From contig WBZZ01000953.1 of assembly GCA_019918135.1 (NCBI GenBank), positions 51,001-115,000 on the forward strand: a DNA stretch of 64,000 bases. Direction: 5' to 3'. The notes below the pieces were generated by a model. It was given only the letters and a program-made list of their open reading frames with translations, had not been told where the DNA came from and made no database searches. Each line of letters starts with the position of its first letter. Position 1 is the first letter of the stretch. This document shows positions 35,918 through 64,000 of this stretch, one piece after another. This DNA is from Paulinella micropora. Taxonomy: Eukaryota > Cercozoa > Imbricatea > Euglyphida > Paulinellidae. The translations under genes were made by a program, and so were the position numbers.

Positions 35918-36430
35918 GCACCCCCCCCCCCCCCCGCCCCCCCTCCGTTGAGACTACAACTTGCCCTTTATCGTCCGTTCCTTGTAACCAGCCCTAGTCA
36001 CTCAATGTCCCCCCGACCTAGTGTCGGTCTATACTATCCTGGGCCAGTCTTCCCTTCCCGCTTCCGCGACTCCGTTGACTCAGCCGATCCAATGCTTCCC
36101 CCGCCGTGCCATCGTTCGATCGATATCCATATGTTGTTGCCGCTCCTCGTGCTCGGACGCAGCCGCCGTCTGGGTCCCGCCGCATCCAAGATGTTGGAAC
36201 CGCCCCCGTCTCGGTCACGCAGAGTCCCGCTCGTCGAAGCCCCGTCTCGGTCACGCCGAATCCCGCTCGTCGAAGCCGCCCCCGTCTCGGTCACGCCGAA
36301 TCCCGCCTGTTGAAGCCGCCCCCGTTTCGGTAACTCCGAATTCCACTTGTTGAAACCGCCCCCGTCTCGGTCACGCCGAATCCCACTTGTTGAAGCCGCC
36401 CCCGTCTCGGTCACGCCGAATCCCACTGTA
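35918..36430. repeat. Poly-C run and ~39-bp minisatellite
   Basis: A C run lies at about 35920-35943. From about 36206 to 36425 a unit containing GTCTCGGTCACGCCGAATCC and TTGAAGCCGCCC repeats six times with small differences. ORFs here are repeat translations. Confidence 0.7.
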
Positions 36431-36644
36431 ACTCGAACTGCTACTTCTGGCTTTTAATAGCCTCATAATGCCCTCTCGCTGCGCTGTAGTCCCGGTCGCC
36501 CAGCCCAGAGGTAACGTAGGCAAGGAAAGGCTCCCCCGGACCTTTGCTACCCCCACCAAGGCCCCTCCGGCACTGAAACGCCATGCTTGAAACGAACCTG
36601 AGTGCCGCAGTAATAACACGAATGATATACGCACCCCCTCATCC

Positions 36645-36965
36645 ACTCATCACTCCATCCCTTCTCCCCCCAAAAAAAGATCCATGTCCCCTTTTGATCC
36701 CCTTCGCAGCCCCCTCTGAAAGATGTTTGCACTCTGGTGCCTCCCCTCACCCGAGTGTCAGAGTTGCCGCTTGCCCGTTGCCCCTTTTTCCTTTTTTTCT
36801 CGTCATCTTCTTCATCTTTCTCATCACTCCATCCCTTCTCCCCCCAAAAAGGTCCATGTCCTCTTTCGATCCTCTTCGCAGCCCCTTCTGAATTATGTTT
36901 GCACTCTGGTGCCCCCCTTCACCCACGTGTCAGAGTCGCCGCTTGCCCGTTGCCCCTTTTCTCTT
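36645..36965. repeat. Direct duplication, period about 174 bp
   Basis: CATCACTCCATCCCTTCTCC and the following 140 bases (through CGCTTGCCCGTTGCCCCTTT) occur at 36648 and 36822. Noncoding, pyrimidine-rich. Confidence 0.7.
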
Positions 36966-38440
36966 TCTTCCCCATCATCTTTCTTCATCATCTTTCTTCT
37001 TTATCTTTCTCATCTCTGCCCCGCGCCCCCTCCCCTCTCACTATCCTATCCTCTGACTATAACATCAACCCCCCCCCCCCCCCCCCCCCGGCTATTCTAT
37101 CCATCCTATTGACTATCCTTATTTGTTATTCCCTGTCTTCCTCTCCCCCCGCTATTCTACCCCTTTCTATCTAATCTGGATTAGTCAATATGTATTATTC
37201 CCCCAATCCAACCCGTATGTCCCCTTCACCCGCTGTTATCAGAAGAATATATAAAGTTCCATATCATCGCTCGTCACAGAGCGGAAAAAAAGGATAAAGT
37301 CTTGTGTCAGTCCGCTCCTCAGTATTCCCCATGAGCCTATCAGGCATAAGACATGTTTGTCATTTATTTCCGGATATGTCCGCCATGCCCGATTTGTCAG
37401 TCTGATATATTTCCCCCATCACACCGAAAAGTCACATGATATTATGTATGCCTATACCCGTGAGCCTGAATGATATAATATTTTTCCCGTATTTGTCTGT
37501 ATATATAACCCGCGTCGTCACAATGTTTACCTTGTTGTTATAAAATGCATGTAGCATGCCCGTCACCGTACCTGTGAATGTAAAAGTATACCGCTCCCCT
37601 TCTTTTCATCTTCATTCATCTTCAAATTCGTATGTCAGTCATATTCTCATCACCCCCTTATAAAGTCCCGCAATTCATTTATACCGTTATTATCCTCTCA
37701 TATACCCGCAAGTCATATAAGCCGCTATCACCCATTATATGCCAAGTCATATAAGCCGCTAGTACCCATCATATACCCGCAAGTCATATAAGTCTATTAC
37801 CCATCATATACGCGCAATTCGGTAGTACCGTCATCACCCCGTCATGTGCCCGCAGTTCGTATTCTTCTCATTTCGTCAATTTTCTCATCTTCTTTCTCAT
37901 TTTTCATCTTTCTCCGTTCCTATTCTATCCTCTCACTCGTCACCCATTCATCACCTCCGTCCTCGTTGCGCCCGTCCTCTTGCCCGTGTCATCCCGGTGG
38001 CAACGGTTGAAAGTTTCCGTTCACTTTTGTTACCTTGTCCACAAATTTACCGCAACATGCGTGTTTCACTGGAAATCAGGGGAAAAGGCAATAGAGTGGG
38101 AAAGTTGAAAGGCAATAGCCTACGGTTGATCTTTTGTAAAAAGAACTTTGACTTGATCGTTGAAAGTTGACTCTTGAAGTCATTTTCTGCGGAACGAAAT
38201 CGAAAACTAGTGTAGTATTAATAGTCGGAAGTCGAAACATCGTGCAGAGGAGAATCTAGCGGGCCGGTCAAAAACCGTGACAGTGAAAAGTCAACGGTAG
38301 TGATTTTGGCCTGTCGTTAAAGTGCTCAGTCTGATACAAGTTTTGTGACCCGTACTGTATATGTACCGTGGCAATACACAGCGTTACTAGGAATTCGAGT
38401 CGACGAGCCTGAGGAAGGAAACGGTGGCGTAGTACTGTAT
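36966..38440. other. Noncoding region with a ~36-bp repeat
   Basis: A C run lies at 37070-37089. AAGTCATATAAGCCGCTA-type words repeat about four times at 37695-37830 with a period near 36. No gene is seen elsewhere in the stretch. Confidence 0.5.
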
Positions 38441-38447
38441 GATACTA

Positions 38448-38450
38448 GCC

Positions 38451-38510
<60 letters not shown>

Positions 38511-38530
38511 ATATATATATATATATATAC
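38448..38530. repeat. (AT)n microsatellite
   Basis: Almost pure AT dinucleotide repeats. Confidence 0.9.
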
Positions 38531-38607
38531 TGATGAATGATACTGTCTCCATCGCAGGTTGGTCGAATTCCTATATTTTGGTCTGGCGTGACTTCGCTAT
38601 TACTGGA

Positions 38608-38894
38608 TACATTCAAGTATCAAACTCAGCCGCCATAGAATTTGTATTAAGGGGCAGATTTCAAATTAGCGGCCAGATCAAGTTTCAGATTAGTGGTCAG
38701 AATTCAAATTAGTTCAATTGAACAGTGTTATATCCGTCCGCAGTTGAAATCTGCATAATTTTTGCGGCGAAATATTATCGTTAAATCAGTGAATCAATTT
38801 AAATTCTGACCACTAATATAAAATCTGACCGTCAATCTGAAATCTGACCCTTCAACAACTCAAATTCGCTGGCTGAGTTTGACACTTGAATGTA
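38608..38894. mobile_element. MITE with 24-bp terminal inverted repeats and TA ends
   Basis: TACATTCAAGTATCAAACTC... (38608-38631) matches the complement of 38871-38894 at 23 of 24 bases. The interior is also inverted (CAGATTAGTGGTCAGAATTC against GAATTC...TGACCACTAAT-type sequence). No coding capacity. The TA at both ends fits a Tc1/mariner-type target. About 287 bp. Confidence 0.7.
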
Positions 38895-38939
38895 CCAAAT
38901 AATAAATCACCGTCCGCCGCAGGTCGCCGACTATAGTTG

Positions 38940-39120
38940 AGAATTTGTATTGTATAATATTGTATTAAAAAATTTGAAAATCACGGTATTCAGTGCTAGT
39001 AGAATGTAAAATATTACTCATCAATACAATACAATATTGTACTGTTTAACAATATTGTAGTTGTATAATTTTGTATTGTATTTTACAATGATTGTACAAT
39101 ACTGATTAATAAAAAGTCAT
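38940..39120. other. Cluster of ACAATATTGT-like palindromes
   Basis: Overlapping words TACAATATTGTA and TTGTATTGTATT recur through this AT-rich stretch. They form small hairpins, with no gene. Confidence 0.4.
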
Positions 39121-39440
39121 GACAAGTTTTACGTCTTCAAGCATGAACAAGTTCAAGCTAAAAAAACTTGACAAGTTTTCCATAATATTTAATCTAAAAA
39201 AAGTTCAAGCTATCATCAAGTTAAAATTTCAAAAGTTCTAGCTTAAAATGTTTTTTTATATCTTGAACTTTTTATATTTAACATGATACAGAAATATTTT
39301 TCTATATTAAATAGAACATTTTTTATAAATCAAACTTTTCACTTTTAATTTTTTTTAATTTTAATTAATTTCTTTTAATAAATATTCTAATGACTCGGAA
39401 AAGTGTCTCCACTTGAATGCAGTTAGTTGTAATATTAATA

Positions 39441-39717
39441 TATTGCTGTTGACATTCAAGACAACAACAAAAATTAGTTTTTCATTTTTGTGTCAGATTT
39501 TCATTTTTGTGACAGTTTTTCATTTTTGTGACAAAAATTCAAATTTTCAAATTTAACGGTAACATTTCGCGAAAATTTACGATATTTTGCGGACGAATAT
39601 AGCCGTTAATTTGAAAATTCAAATTTTCACCCAAAATCACAATTCCAACCAAAACTGAAATTCCAACCAAAACAGAAAAATCAATTTTTTTTGTTGTCTT
39701 GAATGTCAACAGCAATA
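39441..39717. mobile_element. MITE with 27-bp perfect terminal inverted repeats
   Basis: TATTGCTGTTGACATTCAAG... (39441-39467) is the exact complement of 39691-39717. The 277-bp interior is AT-rich with repeated TTTTTCATTTTTGTGACA words. The ends again begin with TA. The GACATTCAAG core is shared with the MITE at 38608, so the two may be related families. Confidence 0.75.
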
Positions 39718-41760
39718 CTACTTGAAAATGGTGACAGTAATGACAAATAACATAATTATTCATCATACAATATTAAAAGTCGTTTAGTAGGGGGGGGGGG
39801 GGGGAAGTGAGATAAAACAATGTTTCGGAAGTAACATATTTAATAGTGATTCAACTTCTGAGGGGCTCCACTTAAATGTGGTCAAGGGCCTGAGTTGAAT
39901 CATTGAGGCCCCCGGCGCCTCATGTCACCTGATATTAAGTCTTATGAAGTTTTAGTAGGCTACTCACTCATGATCGACTCCACCATGGCTCGGAAAGACT
40001 CTCTTAACACAAACTAACATACTCGGAATGACACTAAAAAGGAACTCAGCTGATGAATGGAAAACTTGAAATAGAATGGATTGAAACTGCTATGGCTAAT
40101 AGTCGGTAGATTCTGGCTGAATCACGTGTGGCTTTGCTGTTGGAACTTGATGAATCTAAAGACTCTAAAACGATCATAATTAAGGAAAGGTCTGCAACTG
40201 CCTGAGTCACCGCGGAAAGGGCCCCGAGATAAGCTGAGAAGGAAACTGAATGGCAGAGAACTGAACAAAAACCAATATTAAAAGGAAAAAAAAAATTACA
40301 AGCGCGACAATGAGTGAAAAGCAAAAAGAAAAAACATCAAAGAAGAAAAAAAGAGAGGAGAATACAAAAATGAGGAAAAGAGGGAGAGAGGGGAGAGTAA
40401 GAAGGTCGACTTAGGACCAGGAAATTTGTACCGGGCCAGAAAAACTGGAAAACCCCAATTAGGGCAGATGCATCCCAGGCGTTGGGGCACAAGGAAAAAA
40501 ACGTAGACTCGCGGCATAGAGGAGGCAGAGGAAGCAAGCAGAAGGGTCAAAGCCACGGAGGGAGCACGGAGGGAGCCGCCGCAGGGGCTGGAACGGCGGG
40601 CCCCGCGTTCCAACCACGCTAGTGCAATTGTGGATTGAAAATGCCACGCCCAGAGTTAAATGCCGGTCCAGTGTTTCGCAAGTGTTTCGCACCTTGGGCT
40701 TAAAAACACGTTGCTAGTTCTTAAGTAGTACTATGAGCAATGAATGACTTCAAACGCTTCGTTCTCAGGTGCTTCTTGTGGTTAGAGCCTGTGCTGTGAC
40801 TCATTAGAATGCCCTTGATGAGAGCTTTTAATCGAGATATTGCAAAAGCAATAACGATAACAATCAGTTGAGACCGCTTGAAGAGATTGGTAATTGCTTT
40901 TAGAACTAGGAACCTCTGATGGGATGTGCACGGGCCCTAGGACGCCCTCAGAGAAGCAGCGGCGCCGACTTGGCGTCAATAGGCCCATGTTCAGACATGT
41001 TCTAACCCGTATAACAACCACTTATTTATGAGAAGATTCATGATGTCCACATTTTGAATTTGCGCAGTAGTGCCAAAAACGGTTCTTGGACACGTATTCT
41101 TGGCAGTCACACTTTTGGCACTGCAGCAGCCAACACAACACCGCAACAACACAATAGTGCTGCAATATTTTCATCTCTCTTCCCTCTCAACCATACGAAA
41201 GGCAAGTGTTTCGCGTACTTAAGTCGTTCATTGCAGAATTATTTGTTGGAAATAACACGTACAGACACACACACACACATACACATACATATAACACACA
41301 TACACACACACACATTCACTTGCAAGCGCGCAGGGTCTATGGTGACAGAAGATTTGATACAGAAAATTCCTTGCCTGGACCTTTTTCTTTTGCACATTCT
41401 GGATAGAACTTTCTCTGGATGCGCTGGGCGGGGCCTGCAGAATCGAACAGATATACTACAACATCGAATTCTTTGTGAATCCTCTGAAATCTGCGGTGAA
41501 CCTTTCCCCCTTTCCCTCCCTCTCTTCTCTATCTAACCGATAGCTAGTGATAAAGCTAGCCAGTAGACAGGACATAGGAACAATGCAAGGACCGTGTAGG
41601 TTACCTTGCACTTGGTACACGTCGTTCGCGGCTCATTATGCTCGCAGTAAGCACTTTTTCCAGAACCCTGCAAAGCAATTTACAGAAAATGAAAGAACGC
41701 ATGTAATACTGGTAAAACATCGGTGCCTGTATCAATGCAGTAAGGTGCACATCCTTTCCT
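39718..41760. other. Region without recognisable genes
   Basis: A G run at 39790-39805 and a CA microsatellite at 41266-41316. ORFs at 40046-40692 and 41054-41536 show no domain, composition or splice evidence that I trust. Confidence 0.45.
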
Positions 41761-41770
41761 CCCTCCCGCA

Positions 41771-41806
41771 GAAGAAGAAGAAGAAGAAGAAGAAGAAGAA
41801 GAAGAA

Positions 41807-41845
<39 letters not shown>

Positions 41846-41859
41846 GACGAAGAAGAGAA

Positions 41860-41894
<35 letters not shown>

Positions 41895-41912
41895 AAAAGA
41901 AGAAGAAGAAGG

Positions 41913-41944
<32 letters not shown>

Positions 41945-42063
41945 GTAGTAGTAGTAGAAGTAGAAGAAGAAGAAGAAGAAGAAGAAGTATTAAAAAAAAA
42001 AGAAAAAAAAAGAAAAAAGAAGAAGAAGAAGAAGAAGAAGAAGAAGAGAAGAAGAAGAAGAAG

Positions 42064-42095
<32 letters not shown>

Positions 42096-42201
42096 GTAGT
42101 AGCAGTAGTAGTGGTAGTGGTAGTGGTAGTGGTAGTAGTAGCTGTGGTAGTACTACTACTAATGGTAGCGGTAGCGGTAGTAGTAGTAGTAATAATAATA
42201 A
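41771..42201. repeat. Compound (GAA)n/(TAA)n/(TAG)n microsatellite
   Basis: Purine-rich GAA arrays interrupted by TAA and TAG arrays, about 430 bp. A long polypurine tract like this can form triplex DNA. Confidence 0.9.
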
Positions 42202-42361
42202 TAGTAGAATGCAGACCGCGCAACTACAAGAATTACAAGAACAGCGATAACGCTTCATGATAACTTCTTAATGATTTAGCATGCTTGAATACCGAACTCA
42301 ACCCCTCCCTTGACAGCGGAGTCTCGCTGTTATTGTTTCCTCAGCGGTTCTTTTGCATAAA

Positions 42362-42770
42362 AAACATTTTGTTCTTAGCGGAGCAGATTTTAGACGCAAG
42401 GGTTGGCTGAAACGAAGCAGTGGAAGTAATTGTTCATTGTGGATAAGAGCTACCAAGATAGCTTACCTTTCCCTGCGGAGCTGCTGCAGGGGTCTTGGCC
42501 TGCTTATTCGAGGTTGCCGTCTGACCCATGAGAGTACATGCACCCGTACACGCACAATCATCAAAAGATATTTTGTTCTTAGTCGAGCAGATTTTAGACG
42601 CAAGGATTGGCTGAAACGAAGCACTGGAAGTAATTGTTCATTGTGGACAAGAGCTACCAAGATAGCTCACCTTTTCCTGCTGCGGAGCTGTTGCAGGGGT
42701 CTTGGCCTGCTTATTCGCGGTTGCCGCCTGACCCATCAGAGAACATGCACCCGTACACGCACACTTCTAT
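42362..42770. repeat. Tandem duplication, period about 204 bp
   Basis: The unit beginning TTTTGTTCTTAG and containing GATTTTAGACGCAAGG, GAAACGAAGCA and GGGGTCTTGGCCTGCTTATT occurs at 42367 and 42571 with a few differences. Each ends in ACCCGTACACGCACA. No gene assigned. Confidence 0.75.
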
Positions 42771-42856
42771 ACATATCGATATCTAGAAGGTGCCCATGAA
42801 TTCAAGAGTGCAAATGGAAAGTGCATAAAGCGTACATTTAAGCTTGCAGAAAGCCA

Positions 42857-42945
42857 TAGCTTCGGTGACCATGGCTTTGGTGACTATGGCTTCAGTGACC
42901 ATGGCTTCGGTAACCATGGCTTCGGTAACTATGGCTTCGGTCAGG
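42857..42945. repeat. 15-bp minisatellite (ATGGCTTCGGTGACC)
   Basis: Six units of the 15-mer with single-base variants. Two more isolated units lie at 43028-43052. A related word (ATAGCTTCGGAACC) forms another minisatellite at 62477. Confidence 0.75.
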
Positions 42946-43059
42946 ACGTACGATTGCCGGGCTGGGTATGCACATTTCCCACACCCCCCCTTCCCCCCCC
43001 TTCCCCAGTTCAATTGCCGGAGGCAACCATGGCTTAGGTGACCATGGCTTCGGTGAGCA

Positions 43060-43599
43060 CATACAATTGCAGGGCTGGGGTTCCCGAGGGGAGGGCCCCC
43101 GGACCCCCCCTCCCCATCGACAGGGTAAGTTCAATCGCTGGAGGCACCGGCAAGTACTGCCAAAAAAGGAATTTTGGCATTCAGGACACTCCCCTAACGC
43201 AAATATTTGCGTGAACTTCAAAAAATCATATCAGTATCAACATCGAGTCTGGGGCTAGTCACTCTGTATGAGCTCCTAACTCCTCCTGGTTTCCACAAAC
43301 CATGATTTATTCCGACAGGGGTGCATAAAGTAGGCTACAAAAACAAGGAATTTCGGCATTCAGGACACTCCCTAACGCAAATATTTGCGTGAATTCCGAA
43401 AAACGAAAATATATCAGCATCAACAAAGAGTCTTGGGCTAGCCACCCTGCAAATATGAGCTCCCAACCCCTCCTGGTTCCTACAAAAACATGATTTATTC
43501 CGACAGGGGTGTGAGTGGGGGCTGGGGGAGGAGGGGGTACACAGTTTCCAATTTTTCCCTCCCCCCAAACCCCGCACCCTACTCCCAACACCTTCAGGG

Positions 43600-43600
<1 letters not shown>
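43060..43600. repeat. Family B dispersed repeat, two copies, ending at a (TAA)n array
   Basis: Both copies contain ATTCAGGACACTCCC, the palindrome ACGCAAATATTTGCGT and CCATGATTTATTCCGACAGG. The first starts with GGGCTGGGGTTCCCGAGGG. Further copies occur at 44.8-45.84 kb and 56.1-57.5 kb. Confidence 0.7.
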
Positions 43601-43662
<62 letters not shown>

Positions 43663-43666
43663 TTAC

Positions 43667-43709
<43 letters not shown>

Positions 43710-43726
43710 GTAATAGTAATAATACT
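43601..43726. repeat. (TAA)n array
   Basis: About 40 TAA triplets with rare C or G interruptions, between family B and the 490-bp repeat. Confidence 0.95.
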
Positions 43727-44703
43727 ATATCTGAGGCGTACTGATGCAGCTAATGGCATATCCTCAACGGACATAAGCCTCCAATACCTTGTTCGAGGTC
43801 CTCCACCCCCCCGTGTCAGTCTCTCGCCTGATGATCGGGGCCACCGATGGAGCTCCTGAGGGCAAGACTGCACTAAGCCGAGGTTATTCCGCAGTCCCAG
43901 CAACCTCTTGCAAGACGTCACCGAATGTGCAAGTGCATACACCAAGCGCGGTTGCTAGAGCTGCCTCGAAACCCCACCCATAACAATCTGGTGTCTGCTG
44001 GGTCCTGGGCTATCAACCAGCATATGCGGAGTTTAAGATCTTTTACGCGCGCAACGACCCTCCTCCCCAGCATCTACCACCAAAGGGTTATGAGTTGGCG
44101 TCACAGTTTAACGCCTTGAGGCCATTGGGCTGGAACTCTGTTTAGCAAGTGTGACTAGGTTTTTTCATCGGGATTTCCCTCAAATATGTCACAGTCAACA
44201 CTCCAAGGCAGATTTACTATATCTGAGGCGTACTGATGCAGCTAATGGCATATCCTCAACGGACATAAGCCTCCAATACCCTTGTTCGAGGTCCTCCACC
44301 CCCCCGTGTCAGTCTCTCGCCTGATGATCGGGGCCACCGATGGAGCTCCTGAGGGCAAGACTGCACTAAGCCGAGGTTATTCCGCAGTCCCAGCAACCTC
44401 TTGCAAGACGTCACCGAATGTGCAAGTGCATACACCAAGCGCGGTTGCTAGAGCTGCCTCGAAACCCCACCCATAACAATCTGGTGTCTGCTGGGTCCTG
44501 GGCTATCAACCAGCATATGCAGAGTTTAAGATCTTTTACGCGCGCAACGACCCTCCAGCATCTACCACCAAAGGGTTATGAGTTGGCGTCACAGTTTAAC
44601 GCCTTGAGGCCATTGGGCTGGAACTCTGTTTAGCAAGTGTGACTAGGTTTTTTCATCGGGATTTCCCTCAAATATGTCACAGTCAACACTCCAAGGCAGA
44701 TTT
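43727..44703. repeat. 490-bp tandem duplication (repeat R1)
   Basis: Two almost identical units, 43727-44216 and 44217-44703, each starting TATATCTGAGGCGTACTG and ending GGCAGATTTACTA. The second lacks a few bases near 44552. A third copy (about 410 bp) lies inverted at 58709-59120 inside the ankyrin gene. No coding potential is recognised. Confidence 0.85.
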
Positions 44704-45839
44704 ACTACTAATAATAATAATAATAACAATAATAATAATAATAGTAATAATAATATGAATAATAATAATAATAATAATTAGGGGCTGCGCCAACACCTGA
44801 AAGGATGGTTTACCGGTGCGCTTCGCGCACCAAACCCCGCCAGCCCGACTTCTTATCACTTTTTGGAGGGCCCCCCGGACCCCCCCCTCCCGCCCTTCCC
44901 CTTCGACAGGGTACGTTGAATTGCCGGAGGTGCCGCAAAGGGCGCCTGTTGGCAAATAACCTAAACTTTAGGTGTGGGTGCCACCCGCGACCAGAACGGG
45001 TACGTACAATCGCAGGGCTCCCCCGGACACCCCTTTCCCTTCGACAGGGTACGTTGAATTGCCGGATGTGCCGAAAAGGGCGCCTGGTGGCAAAAAACCT
45101 CAATTTTCAGGTGTGGGTGCCACCCGCGACCAGAACGGGTACGTACAATCACAGGGCTTGGGTTCCCGGGAAGAGAGCCCCCCGGACCCCCCTTTCCCTT
45201 CGACAGGGTACGTTGAATTGCCGGAGGTGCCGCAAAGTGCCTGGTGGCAAAAACCTCAACTTTCAGGTGTGGGTGCCACCCGCGACCAGAACGGGTACGT
45301 ACAATCACAGGGCTGGGGTTCCCGGGGTGAGGGCCCCCCGGAATCCCCTGCCCCGTCGACAGGGTACGTTCAATTGCCGGAGGCACCGGAAAGTACACCC
45401 AAAAAACAAAGAAATTTGGCATTCAGGACACTCCCGTAACGCAAATATTTGCGCGAATTCCAAAAAAATTATACCAGCATCAAGATCGAGTCTGGGGCTA
45501 GCCACCCGGCCAATATGAGATCCCAACTCCTCCTGGTGCCCACATACCATGATTTATTCCGACGATGGGAGATCTTAAAAGAGGCTAAAAAAACAAGGAA
45601 TTTTGGCATTCAGAACACTCCTAACGGAAACATTTGCTTGAATTCAAAAAAAATTATATCAGCATCAAGATCGAGACTGGGGCTAACCACCCTGCCAATA
45701 TGAGCTCCCAACTCCTCCTGGTTCCCATAAACCATGATTTATTCCGACAGGGGTGCCGAAATGGGGTGGGTGGGGTACACAATTTTCATTTTACCCCTCC
45801 CCCCAAACCTCCAACCCCCTTGACCAACACCTTTCAGGG

Positions 45840-45840
<1 letters not shown>
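44704..45840. repeat. (TAA)n array and tandem family B repeats
   Basis: After TAA-rich sequence (44704-44778), GGGGCTGCGCCAACACCTG opens a run of four GC-rich units of about 165 bp. These carry GGTGTGGGTGCCACCCGCGA, GGTACGTACAATC, GGGGTTCCCGGG and CGACAGGGTACGTTGAATTG. Two units with ATTCAGGACACTCC and CCATGATTTATTCCGAC follow. The same order recurs at 56103-57500. Confidence 0.75.
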
Positions 45841-45901
<61 letters not shown>

Positions 45902-45918
45902 CATAATAATCATAATAA

Positions 45919-45955
<37 letters not shown>

Positions 45956-45975
45956 CATCATCATCATCATAATGA

Positions 45976-46014
<39 letters not shown>

Positions 46015-46035
46015 TAGTAATAGTAATAGTAATAT
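45841..46035. repeat. (TAA)n array at the ankyrin gene's 3' end
   Basis: About 60 TAA triplets with some TCA/TGA interruptions. On the minus strand it reads into the ankyrin gene's last frame. Confidence 0.95.
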
Positions 46036-46038
46036 TAC

Positions 46039-63956
<17,918 letters not shown>

Positions 63957-64000
63957 GGGCCTCTTTTTTTTTTGTTTACTGTTGTCATCTTGGGCATTTG

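Noticed and set aside
36206-36425. CRISPR array
   Set aside because: Units are contiguous with no unique spacers and no cas genes. The genome is eukaryotic. The same applies to 42857-42945 and 62477-62645.
40046-41536. ORFs at 40046-40324, 40296-40613 and 41054-41536 as genes
   Set aside because: Low-complexity or unstructured translations with no start context, splice sites or family resemblance.

Overview
The window reads as nuclear DNA of a single-celled eukaryote, probably an alga or other protist. The evidence is GT-AG introns in an ankyrin gene, tRNA-derived SINE copies, heavy microsatellites, and secreted proteins with an ACCACGGG-type Cys motif that I associate with algal and protist surface proteins. 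I cannot name the species. Poly-G/poly-C runs of ten or more bases occur in most intergenic gaps from one end to the other, which argues that the parts belong to one chromosome.

Region 1 (1 to about 26.86 kb) is GC-rich, gene-dense and mostly intronless, with genes on both strands. At the left edge, on the minus strand, is the ATPase half of a large-terminase (DNA-packaging) protein with Walker A, Walker B and coupling motifs. Nucleocytoviruses lack this enzyme. Among eukaryotic viruses it marks the herpesvirus/mirusvirus realm. Next to it lie a coiled-coil/ankyrin gene, an F-box-like LRR gene, a secreted membrane protein, GT34-, GT92- and GT31-type glycosyltransferases, a cyclin, a putative GPI-anchored protein, MYND-finger genes, two kinase-like genes and DUF285 (BspA-like) surface proteins. 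Several carry in-frame stops or frameshifts, or survive only as fragments. I infer a decaying endogenous virus-like block, possibly mirusvirus-related. The terminase is secure; the extent and identity of the block are inference.

Region 2 (about 26.86-34.7 kb) is AT-rich. It begins abruptly inside a kinase-like gene and holds a compact set of viral genes: an AEP primase-SF3 helicase, a repeat-type fibre, a zinc-binding protein and small charged proteins. Most have a TATATAA-like box just upstream of the ATG. A cluster of TTGGACA motifs and a 186-bp-arm inverted repeat follow. It resembles part of a polinton-like virus or virophage, but no capsid, packaging ATPase, protease or integrase gene is visible.

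Region 3 (34.7-46 kb) shows no convincing gene. It holds minisatellites, two TA-flanked MITEs, microsatellites, a 490-bp tandem duplication and a GC-rich dispersed repeat next to (TAA)n arrays.

Region 4 (46-64 kb) is one large minus-strand gene with about 13 exons, whose exon phases I could join. It encodes a membrane-segment N-terminus, long ankyrin arrays and a Lys/Glu-rich coiled coil, about 2,900 residues in all. Its introns carry (TAA)n, (GATA)n, GA and CT-rich microsatellites, tRNA-derived SINEs and copies of the region-3 repeats.
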